Shown here: positions 9,763 through 16,788 of the stretch, piece after piece
How the letters are laid out: each line of letters starts with the position of its first letter
Position numbering within the stretch: position 1 is the stretch's first letter
Source: Bacillus sp. EB600
GTDB lineage: Bacteria > Bacillota > Bacilli > Bacillales > Cytobacillaceae
Assembly: GCF_024494385.1 (NCBI RefSeq)
Contig: NZ_JAEVLT010000013.1
Span: 1-64,000, forward strand
DNA length: 64,000 bases
Direction of reading: 5' to 3'
Translations under genes and position numbers: made by a program
The notes under the pieces: model-generated
The model's database searches: none
What the model was told of the DNA's origin: nothing
Seen by the model: only the letters and a program-made list of their open reading frames with translations

Positions 9763-9799
9763 AAACCAATTCACAATGATGTGAATTGGTTTTTTTTGC
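9763..9799 (+). terminator. rho-independent terminator of peptide gene
   Basis: Perfect 13-bp stem (9763-9775 with 9780-9792), loop ATGA, then a run of eight or more T. It ends the 23-residue peptide transcript. Confidence 0.92.
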
Positions 9800-9980
9800 T
9801 TACAATTAAATTTATTAATCAAACGTATGATTAATAAGTTTTCTACCTTCCTTTTACCTATGGCCGACAAATAACAGCTAGAAATTGGTTTACTGCCTAT
9901 TTTTTTCAAATTTTCTCTTAATAATTTTTATCTTATAAGCTATAGTTTAAAAAAGATAAAGATAGAAAGGGAGACTATGT

Positions 9981-10904
9981 ATGATTCAAACTGTTTTTTC
10001 AACTTTATTTCAAGTCATTGTGCCACTATCCATACCTGTCATTATTGGAGCACTGCTCGGTCGGTACAAGAACCTTGAAACAAAACCCTTATTAACCATA
10101 TCATTATACTATTTAAGCCCTGCTCTTATTCTCGATACCTTAACTACAGCCAAAGTCTCTCACAGTGATGTCTATATGACGCTTGCTTTTTCTCTGTTGA
10201 ATTTATTATTCCTATGGGCAATTGCGAATCTTTTAGGAAAACTATTAAAATTGTCTTCACCTGAGATTTCCGGGCTGACGCTCGTTTCTTCTTTCACGAA
10301 CAGTGTCAACTATGGACTCCCACTCATTTTGCTCGCTTTTGGAAAGCTCGGCTTAGATAAAGCATCCATTTATGTTATTACGCAAATGGTAATCGTCAAT
10401 ACAATCGGCGTCTACTTTGCAGCGCGCTCCCAGTTCAATGTAAAAAGCGCCATCAAATCTGTCTTCTCTTTACCGGCTATCTACGCTGCCATACTAGCAC
10501 TAATTCTTCGTACCCTTGACCTTCCCTTACCTAGTGGAGTTGCTAAGGGTATATCAATGATTGCAAACGCCTACTCACCTGTTGTTTTAGCCATTTTAGG
10601 AGCACAAATGGTGAGCGTGAAAGTTTCCAAGTTAGACCAAAAAGTTCAAGCATCCTTTTGGGCAGGTTTGTCTGTACGTTTGCTCCTATCACCATTTATC
10701 GCTTTAATCTGTCTTTCAATCTTACATATCAAAGGAATCGTGCATTCTGTTCTTTTTATTTTGTCGTGTATGCCAGTCGCGGTTAATGCCGTTATTTTAG
10801 CTGAAAAATTTAATGCGTCATCAAAAATGGTATCAAAATGCATCCTTTGGACAACACTTATATCTTTTATCGTCTTGCCGTTCCTAATTGCATTCGTAAA
10901 GTGA
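9981..10904 (+). CDS. AEC-family (auxin efflux carrier-like) permease
   Basis: Integral membrane transporter of 307 residues with about ten hydrophobic segments in two five-helix halves, typical of the AEC/BASS-like fold. Recognisable family segments are YYLSPALILDTL near the N-terminus, SFTNSVNYGLPLILLAFG in helix 4 and the C-terminal CMPVAVNAVILAEKF. In bacteria, members move malate, malonate or other organic anions; the substrate here is unknown. It starts at ATG 9981 behind AAAGGGAG, and ends with its own terminator. The LysR gene downstream may regulate it, but no shared operator was identified. Confidence 0.88.
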   Translation: MIQTVFSTLFQVIVPLSIPVIIGALLGRYKNLETKPLLTISLYYLSPALILDTLTTAKVSHSDVYMTLAFSLLNLLFLWAIANLLGKLLKLSSPEISGLTLVSSFTNSVNYGLPLILLAFGKLGLDKASIYVITQMVIVNTIGVYFAARSQFNVKSAIKSVFSLPAIYAAILALILRTLDLPLPSGVAKGISMIANAYSPVVLAILGAQMVSVKVSKLDQKVQASFWAGLSVRLLLSPFIALICLSILHIKGIVHSVLFILSCMPVAVNAVILAEKFNASSKMVSKCILWTTLISFIVLPFLIAFVK

Positions 10905-10909
10905 AATCC

Positions 10910-10941
10910 GGCGCCATCTATATTTGGATGGCGCCTTTTTC
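10910..10941 (+). terminator. terminator of AEC permease gene
   Basis: GGCGCCATC (10910-10918) pairs with GATGGCGCC (10927-10935), followed by six T. Confidence 0.92.
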
Positions 10942-11200
10942 ATAGATGTCATCCATATCTTTCAACCTAGGACAGATTATTTTCATTAGTACAGAATATG
11001 CTGTATTATAACATTGAATCCATCCTTTACGATGATCTTTTATAAACAGGCAAACCTACTACTAGTTCCGTTGGAAGATTAAGAATCTTCAGTATCGTTT
11101 GTCATCACAAGAAAATACAATTACTAAAAAGAGCTTTTAAGCTGGAGGGAAAAGGATAGGATCATATTTCCTACAACTAATCAAAAGCAGGTGTACGACA

Positions 11201-12097
11201 GTGGATATCAAACATTTACAATATTTTATTGCGGTGACAAATTTTAATAGCTTTTCCCGTGCGGCAGATCATTTATTTATTACACAGCCAACGATTAGTA
11301 AAATGATTAAAAACCTTGAGGAAGAGTTGGGTGTTTCACTTTTTGATCGGTCTCGAAAGCAGGTTACCTTAACGGATGCTGGACGGATTATATTGGAGCA
11401 GGCAAAATTAATTGACAAAGCCTTCAAAAATTTAGAAATGGGATTAGACGATCTGTTAGGACTAAAAAAAGGTCATATTCGAATTGGCTTACCCCCTATT
11501 TTTGATGCACACCTTTTTCTCAAAATCATGGGAAGCTTTCATGAAAAGTATCCTGGGATTACTTATCAAATCGTTGAGGATGGGTCAAAGAAAATCGAAG
11601 ATGACGTAAATAAAAATCTACTTGATGTCGGTGTTATCGTTCTTCCTACCAAGGATGATATCTTTGAGCATTTTTCATTTATGGAAGAAGACCTAAAGCT
11701 AATCCTTCATTCTTCCCATCCGTTAGCAAATAGGAAAGAGGTTAACTTGACTGAACTGGCAAATGAATCGTTTATTTTATTAAATAAAGACTTTGTTCTA
11801 AACGACCTGATTATTTCTGCATGTAACAGTGTAGGCTTCTGCCCTCACACGATTTCAGAATGCTCGCAACGCACCTTTATAGAAGAAATGGTTGCTAGTA
11901 AACTTGGAATCTCTCTTTTACCAGAAAGCATTTGCAGGCAATTAACCAGCAACGTGAAGTCGATTAAAGTAGTCAACCCTTCGATCAATTGGAAACTTGC
12001 AATTATTTGGGGGAAAAATCAGTATCTTTCCTATGCTGCAAATGAATGGCTGCAATTTACAAAAAAAGAACTTTCCATAGAGCTTCAAAAGGCTTAA
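11201..12097 (+). CDS. LysR-family transcriptional regulator (CidR/YwbI-like)
   Basis: DNA-binding regulator of 298 residues. The N-terminal winged helix-turn-helix is standard: MDIKHLQYFIAV, SFSRAADHLFITQPTISK, and LGVSLFDRSRKQVTLTDAG, followed by the linker helix and a periplasmic-binding-like effector domain from about residue 90. The N-terminal wording is close to B. subtilis YwbI (CidR), which controls holin-like operons, but no cidA/lrgA-like gene lies here. The start is GTG at 11201. The gene upstream in the same direction is an AEC transporter. Function beyond the family is not determined. Confidence 0.9.
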   Translation: MDIKHLQYFIAVTNFNSFSRAADHLFITQPTISKMIKNLEEELGVSLFDRSRKQVTLTDAGRIILEQAKLIDKAFKNLEMGLDDLLGLKKGHIRIGLPPIFDAHLFLKIMGSFHEKYPGITYQIVEDGSKKIEDDVNKNLLDVGVIVLPTKDDIFEHFSFMEEDLKLILHSSHPLANRKEVNLTELANESFILLNKDFVLNDLIISACNSVGFCPHTISECSQRTFIEEMVASKLGISLLPESICRQLTSNVKSIKVVNPSINWKLAIIWGKNQYLSYAANEWLQFTKKELSIELQKA

Positions 12098-12127
12098 TCC
12101 TTTCAAATTAACAAGTAGATAGCCATT

Positions 12128-12255
12128 TGTCGAAAGCGCTTCTTTAAAAAGAAACGTTTTTGTCGAAATAAAAGACCTTTATTTCACATGGCTGAAAACA
12201 CTTTCATAGATAATAACTATATGTAAGATAAAATAAAACCATTTTACTTTCGACA
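12128..12255. promoter_or_regulatory. three consensus Spo0A boxes
   Basis: TGTCGAA occurs at 12128-12134 and 12161-12167, and its complement TTCGACA at 12249-12255. All three are exact matches to the 0A box core, within a 444-bp gap that otherwise shows no coding potential. They precede the hypothetical gene at 12543 by about 290-415 bases, with a small intervening AT-rich stretch where its promoter should lie. An isolated exact box also occurs at 36270-36276 before the amino-acid permease. Confidence 0.6.
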
Positions 12256-12542
12256 AAACCGGTCATACACTTGGATTACTAGGAAAAACTTAATAGAATT
12301 TGAATCGAAAGTGTTATTTTAGAGTTTAAAAGGAAAGGAAGTAACGAAAGATCTATGGTCAGGTTTATGTAGCAGCTATCGAACCTTATAAGTCTTTATG
12401 TCATTAATTGTCGGAATATTAGTCAAAAGGGCAGAAATCCTATATTAATCGATACATCCAAGCTTCCTTGGTTATAACGTGTAAATGAATGAGTATAGTA
12501 GTTGGAAAATATATTAGAAAAATTTTAAGGGGGAAATTAAAT

Positions 12543-12914
12543 ATGGTTACTTTTACTAGTCTTAATGAATTAACAGAGTCAAGCAAAGAACTAGAGGAGC
12601 TTAAAAAGGATTATCCAGAGCTTTTTGTAAAATTTTTGGATGTGGTAAATCTCACCCGGGCCTTTCAATTTAAATATCATTACTTAGGCGCGTTACTTTT
12701 GGATAAAGATCCTGGTGAGGATAAACCTAATTTTGTATATGGATCTGTTCTCCGCCTTTATAAAAAAGAAGTTCAAAAGCTTAAAGATGATGCTGACTTC
12801 CAGGTTTTAAAACAATTTTTCATTCAAAACCAGAATAAGGATTGTACAAAAATCTGTCTCTTAGCACTAGGCACGACACCTGATTCACTTGTCGGCACTT
12901 CTTACTTTAAGTAA
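12543..12914 (+). CDS. hypothetical protein, possible Spo0A target
   Basis: A 123-residue soluble protein I do not recognise, beginning MVTFTSLNELTESSKELEEL. It is mostly helical by composition, with a charged N-terminal helix, a central aromatic segment (FQFKYHYLGALLLDKD) and a C-terminal part holding two Cys (KDCTKICLLALG). The frame extends 18 codons upstream to 12489, but the ATG at 12543 is chosen because AAGGGGG precedes it at the right distance. Three consensus Spo0A boxes lie upstream, which suggests a role at entry to sporulation or another post-exponential state. A terminator follows at 13016. Confidence 0.75.
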   Translation: MVTFTSLNELTESSKELEELKKDYPELFVKFLDVVNLTRAFQFKYHYLGALLLDKDPGEDKPNFVYGSVLRLYKKEVQKLKDDADFQVLKQFFIQNQNKDCTKICLLALGTTPDSLVGTSYFK

Positions 12915-13015
12915 AAGCTGCTTTTTAAAAGGAAGGAAGAAAAATAATTCCACGTGAATCATCTTTCCCAAGATGTTCAAATATTCAAGTATTTTTCAAT
13001 AATCATCCTCAATCT

Positions 13016-13056
13016 TACCTGATCCCAAAATGTTTACAGGGGTCAGGTATTTTTTT
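13016..13056 (+). terminator. terminator of hypothetical gene
   Basis: An 11-bp stem (13016-13026 with 13039-13049, one wobble) is followed by seven T. Confidence 0.88.
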
Positions 13057-13227
13057 CATTAAAACAGTTTGGCATCTTTGACTGATCCCTGTCACCACAA
13101 AATTTTATCCGAATAAAACAATTCTTTACAATTATTTAATACTGCCGCAAAGAAAGGTTTAGATTCATGTAATAAAATGAGAGTAGAAAAAACAGAATTT
13201 TATTTTAACTTAAGGGGAAGAGAAATA

Positions 13228-13758
13228 ATGAGAGTTCTTCAAGCCTTTTACGAATTCGAATGCCACTTGTTTCAGAATGTTAATCAGCATTTTGATAAAA
13301 AATATTTAAATTTCTTTTTTCGGACGATTACTCACTTGGGTGGAGCTTCCTTTACGATCGGCATCATGCTCATTTTACTTATCTTCTCATCTAAAGAAAC
13401 AAGAATGACTGCTCTAGCAAGTGCACTTGCATTAGCATCAAGTCATTTACCTGTCCATTTTGTTAAAAAGCTTTTTCCTAGAAAAAGACCGTATATAACA
13501 TTAGAAGAAACGAAGTTCCCAGCAAACCCGCTCCAGGATCACTCTTTTCCATCCGGTCACACGACAGCTTTTTTCTCAGTCATTATTCCGTTTGTATTAC
13601 TTATTCCAAACCTTGCAATTGTCCTTATTCCTTTAGGAATCTGTGTAGCTATATCAAGAATATACTTAGGTCTTCATTATCCTTCAGACGTCATCGCCGG
13701 TGGTATTTTAGGGTCATTAGTTGGTTTTCTGTGCTTTTATCTAGTAATCGTTAATTAA
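13228..13758 (+). CDS. PAP2-family membrane phosphatase
   Basis: Type 2 phosphatidic acid phosphatase superfamily protein, with the active site on the outer face of the membrane; relatives dephosphorylate undecaprenyl pyrophosphate, phosphatidic acid or phosphatidylglycerol phosphate. The three signature motifs are in order: KLFPRKRPY (motif 1), PSGHTTAF (motif 2) and SRIYLGLHYPSDVIAG (motif 3). About 176 residues and five to six hydrophobic segments. I use the ATG at 13228 because AAGGGGAAG precedes it; the frame is open to 13177 without a site. It converges with the M50 peptidase gene 36 bases away. The physiological substrate is not determined. Confidence 0.92.
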   Translation: MRVLQAFYEFECHLFQNVNQHFDKKYLNFFFRTITHLGGASFTIGIMLILLIFSSKETRMTALASALALASSHLPVHFVKKLFPRKRPYITLEETKFPANPLQDHSFPSGHTTAFFSVIIPFVLLIPNLAIVLIPLGICVAISRIYLGLHYPSDVIAGGILGSLVGFLCFYLVIVN

Positions 13759-13794
13759 GCTTAAGTTTCCATAACTCAATCGCAAATTCACTAA

Positions 13795-14448
13795 CTAATA
13801 AAGCAATAACTGCATCTCTTTAAAAAGGAAATAAACGGCTTGCCCAGCAAAGATGATCCCCCACACAAACGCAGGGATAAACACGGTTAAACGTGCTAAA
13901 TGTCCTGCATCACCGGAATCATCAGGCTGAGCAATGCTAAAATATAAAATAATCAGTGCGGATATAAGTGATTGCACGACGACAACAGCAGCAATAAAAT
14001 AAACAAATGGCTCTTTTAACGCTGTATTAATAAACATCACATAATAGCTGATCGCTCCAAAGCTGATAGCCCAAAAAAAGCCATAAAGATTACGAATCCA
14101 CAGAAAAAAGGCGACGATAAGCAGACTGCACCACCCTAAAAGGATGTAGCTGCTATAACCATTCTTTAAAGCCCAGATCATAACAAATCCGCAAAAAGAC
14201 GAGAATGGGTAACCTGCAAAGGCTGTAAGATTTCGGGGCACTCGTCCTGAATGTGCTGTAACTGCAGTTCCCTCCGTATTCGCAAACAGAGAGATGGAAT
14301 GAACCCTGCCGCCAAGCAAATATGCCATTAAAGCATGGCCAACTTCATGCAAGAAAGTATTAATAACTGTCACATACTTCCCTACAACAGGTATAATACC
14401 TAAAATAAAGGCTGCAAATAGATAATAAAAAAACTCATGTTTATTCAT
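13795..14448 (-). CDS. M50-like membrane metallopeptidase
   Basis: Integral membrane protein of about 217 residues with a zinc-binding HExxH motif inside a membrane segment (FLHEVGHALMAYLLGG, near residue 36), characteristic of the M50/site-2-protease-like family. About six further hydrophobic segments follow. Bacillus M50-like proteins of this size (YdjM/YuaA-like architecture with a long GRVHSISLF strand after the motif) are poorly characterised. The start could be ATG 14448 or GTG 14460; the former has a GGGA at fair spacing. No partner substrate gene is evident nearby. Confidence 0.8.
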   Translation of the reverse strand: MNKHEFFYYLFAAFILGIIPVVGKYVTVINTFLHEVGHALMAYLLGGRVHSISLFANTEGTAVTAHSGRVPRNLTAFAGYPFSSFCGFVMIWALKNGYSSYILLGWCSLLIVAFFLWIRNLYGFFWAISFGAISYYVMFINTALKEPFVYFIAAVVVVQSLISALIILYFSIAQPDDSGDAGHLARLTVFIPAFVWGIIFAGQAVYFLFKEMQLLLY

Positions 14449-14602
14449 TTTCAATCCCACATCTCTTCAAAGTAATAACCAAATCTATTCCAGTGAACCA
14501 GTAAAAAGCCCCTAATTTCCTGAGTATTATATCAATTTCCCGCATTAATACTGTTATTATAATGTTAAAAATATAGTGATAAAAGTCCAAAACCAAACCA
14601 AT

Positions 14603-14650
14603 TAAAAGAAAAGAAGCAGAATCCTAACTATTCTTAGGGTTCTGCTTCTT
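14603..14650 (-). terminator. terminator of amt operon
   Basis: A 17-bp stem (14611-14627 with 14634-14650, one mismatch) lies just after the amt stop; read on the minus strand it is followed by a T-rich run. Confidence 0.88.
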
Positions 14651-14671
14651 CCAAACTATTCAAGAAATACC

Positions 14672-15946
14672 TTAATTTCCCTTTTTACCATTATCAAAGT
14701 ACTCTTCCAACTTGATAAATTCAGGAGAGGTGTGTGTTGCCATAATTCCGTGGTAGCTAATATCCAAACCTAGTTCCTCTTCTTCAGCAGTTGCGCGAAT
14801 CGGAACCCACATTTTAATTACTTTTAGACCGACCCACGTCAGTAAAAAGCCCCATGCGCACAAGATTACTAAACCAAGAACCTGAATCCCAAGTAAGTGA
14901 AATCCTCCGCCAGTAAACACCCCGCCTTGTGTCGAGAATAGACCAACTGCAATGGTCCCCCAGACTCCTGAAACGGCATGTACTGGAAACGCGCCCACGG
15001 GATCATCAATTTTCCTAGCCTCAAGCCAGTTCGTTGCTGCCATCATTAACAAGCCAGAAACAATGCCAATAAGAATTGACGACTCATCACTAACAAATGC
15101 ACAGCCTGCCGTAATTCCAACAAGTCCAGCTAAAGAACCATTAATAACAGACGGGGCATCTGAACGTCCGTAACGGAATAAAGTATAGATTAAGGTAATC
15201 GCTCCACCTGCCGCAGCCGAAAGCATGGTCACTATGGCAATATGTCCAATACGTACATCAGTTGCCTGTAAGGTACTTCCTGCATTAAAACCAAACCAGC
15301 CGAACCATAATAAAAACGCACCCACCGATGCGAGTGGAAGGTTGCTTGGGAGAGCAATCGTACTTAAACCCTCTTTCGTAAATTTCCCTTTCCTTGGTCC
15401 GATCAGTATTGCCGCGGCCAGTGCTGAAAAACCGCCTAATGCGTGGATGACTGCTGACCCGGAAAAATCCTCAAACCCCAACTTCTGCAGCCAGCCGCCT
15501 CCCCACACCCAATGGCCTGCAATCGGGTAGATGAACATTGTCATGAGGATTACATATAGGAGGTAGGCACGAAAGTTTATTCTTTCCGCAACTGCCCCTG
15601 AAACAATGGAAATAACAGCGATAACGAACGCTCCTTGGAATAGCCAAAATGTATCTTTAGAAACGGAAAGATGTAGGTAAGAGAAATCTCCATGAAGCAT
15701 AATGCCATTTTTTCCAATAACACCTAGATAGTCAGCTCCATACATAAGGGCAAACCCAACTAAGTAATAACATAGTGTCCCAATCGTAATATCAGCAAAA
15801 ACCTTCATTATGATATTGACACTATTTTTGGATCGAACAAAGCCTGCCTCCAATAGAGCAAAGCCGCCTTCCATTAATAAGATCATCGCAGCTGTTAGAA
15901 CCACCCAGATCGTATTTAAGCCGAAATTTAAGGCCTGCATGCTCAT
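14672..15946 (-). CDS. amt: ammonium transporter Amt/NrgA family
   Basis: Membrane channel/transporter for ammonium, used under nitrogen limitation. The 425-residue protein has the eleven-helix Amt pattern; recognisable parts are the N-terminal MILLMEGGFALLEAGFVRSK, the FSGSAVIHALGGFSALAAA segment with its conserved His, and the C-terminal cytosolic tail that in the family contacts PII proteins. The ATG at 15946 overlaps the stop of the upstream gene (TAATG) and has GGAGGGGG before it, so the two are translationally coupled. No glnK/nrgB PII gene is adjacent, unlike many bacteria. The shared promoter carries a GlnR/TnrA-like site. Confidence 0.96.
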   Translation of the reverse strand: MSMQALNFGLNTIWVVLTAAMILLMEGGFALLEAGFVRSKNSVNIIMKVFADITIGTLCYYLVGFALMYGADYLGVIGKNGIMLHGDFSYLHLSVSKDTFWLFQGAFVIAVISIVSGAVAERINFRAYLLYVILMTMFIYPIAGHWVWGGGWLQKLGFEDFSGSAVIHALGGFSALAAAILIGPRKGKFTKEGLSTIALPSNLPLASVGAFLLWFGWFGFNAGSTLQATDVRIGHIAIVTMLSAAAGGAITLIYTLFRYGRSDAPSVINGSLAGLVGITAGCAFVSDESSILIGIVSGLLMMAATNWLEARKIDDPVGAFPVHAVSGVWGTIAVGLFSTQGGVFTGGGFHLLGIQVLGLVILCAWGFLLTWVGLKVIKMWVPIRATAEEEELGLDISYHGIMATHTSPEFIKLEEYFDNGKKGN

Positions 15947-16356
15947 TATTTGGCCCCCTCCTTTTCTTTCCATGCTTTTATTTCTTCAATAATAAAAGGT
16001 GATAGGACAACTTGTTTTATTTCTTGATCGGCCTCTACTAAAGAAATTGTTTCATCTAATTGAGAAATCCGATTGTTTATCTTTTCAATCGTACTGAATC
16101 TTTCCTTTACGTTCACAATATATTCTACTGCCTGATGATGGCTGGGCGGACGTCCTGTGAAGAATTTTCGCATAGGTGATAACGATTGATACCACACTTC
16201 ATGCGCTCTTCTTGTCTGCTCGAACTTTTTAATTTTATCCTTGAGGATATTTATTTCTTTTTGCTTATGAATCTTTATATCTTGTAAAATTTCGACTAAT
16301 TGTTCTGAAGAAAACTGAAAGACAATTTGATTATAAAATTCATCCACAACAATCAT
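15946..16356 (-). CDS. unknown helical protein co-transcribed with amt
   Basis: A 136-residue protein, no family recognised. It opens with MIVVDEFYNQIVFQFSSEQL, then a Lys/Glu-rich region likely to form a coiled coil (about 25-50), a conserved-looking centre with WYQSLSPMRKFFTGRPPSHH (about 55-75), and a second helical part rich in Ile and Glu. No signal peptide or membrane segment. The start ATG at 16356 follows GAGGAG; an earlier in-frame ATG at 16464 would lie upstream of the promoter and is rejected. Because its stop overlaps amt's start, it is likely made in step with the transporter; a regulatory or stabilising role is possible but unproven. Confidence 0.8.
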   Translation of the reverse strand: MIVVDEFYNQIVFQFSSEQLVEILQDIKIHKQKEINILKDKIKKFEQTRRAHEVWYQSLSPMRKFFTGRPPSHHQAVEYIVNVKERFSTIEKINNRISQLDETISLVEADQEIKQVVLSPFIIEEIKAWKEKEGAK

Positions 16357-16392
16357 GTCATATCTCCTCACATAAATTGTAACTTTAGAATG

Positions 16393-16421
16393 ATTATATG
16401 TGTTATATTTTCTTACGTCAA
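16393..16421 (-). promoter_or_regulatory. amt operon promoter with GlnR/TnrA-like site
   Basis: On the minus strand TTGACG (16421-16416), 17 bases and TATAAT (16398-16393) make a strong sigma-A promoter about 30 bases before the operon start. The GlnR/TnrA consensus TGTNA-N7-TNACA is matched except its last base at 16401-16417. It occupies the -35/-10 spacer, which favours repression (GlnR-like) over TnrA activation, where sites usually lie near -50. Confidence 0.65.
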
Positions 16422-16636
16422 TATAAATAGTTATAGATTCACAGATTATTTTATTTTCAAACATAAATTTTTTATAAAAAAATGTTTCAAGAATTTAATA
16501 CTTAAACCATTCCCCTATTTTTATCAAAAGATCGCATTTAATGTACTTGCCACAAATATACTTTGCTATTCAAGCGAGGGCACTGAAAAAGGTTAAAATC
16601 CAGGATAAGCGCGCCGTATATGATTTGAAAGGCACC

Positions 16637-16727
16637 CGATCATTCCTCTAAGGAATGCAATTTCACTTGAGGAACGATCGATTCCTTTAACAAATACGCC
16701 AATACTTCCAAATATAAGCATTGGCGT
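16637..16727. other. intergenic inverted repeats, no gene seen
   Basis: The gap between the amt promoter and nhaK holds two dyads: 16637-16648 with 16669-16680 (11 of 12 matched) and 16696-16705 with 16718-16727 (10 bp, one wobble). Neither has a clear T run. The second could be the 3' end of nhaK mRNA read from the right; the first overlaps nothing recognised. Confidence 0.5.
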
Positions 16728-16788
16728 GATAATTTTATATTTTCCTTTCACAAGTACTCTCTCCCTCTGCAGGCTCCAATCAGCTTCA

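Noticed and set aside
9685..9909. 74-residue minus-strand ORF across the peptide gene
   Set aside because: Crosses the terminator stem and lacks a ribosome binding site; shadow of the peptide gene.
12131..12143. CcpA cre site (AAAGCGCTT) near the Spo0A boxes
   Set aside because: Central bases fit, but the flanking consensus is poor and it overlaps the better Spo0A box.
12489..12542. Earlier ATG for the hypothetical gene at 12543
   Set aside because: No ribosome binding site, while AAGGGGG lies just before 12543.
16357..16464. Longer N-terminus of the amt partner protein starting at 16464
   Set aside because: It includes the consensus promoter, so these codons lie upstream of transcription start.
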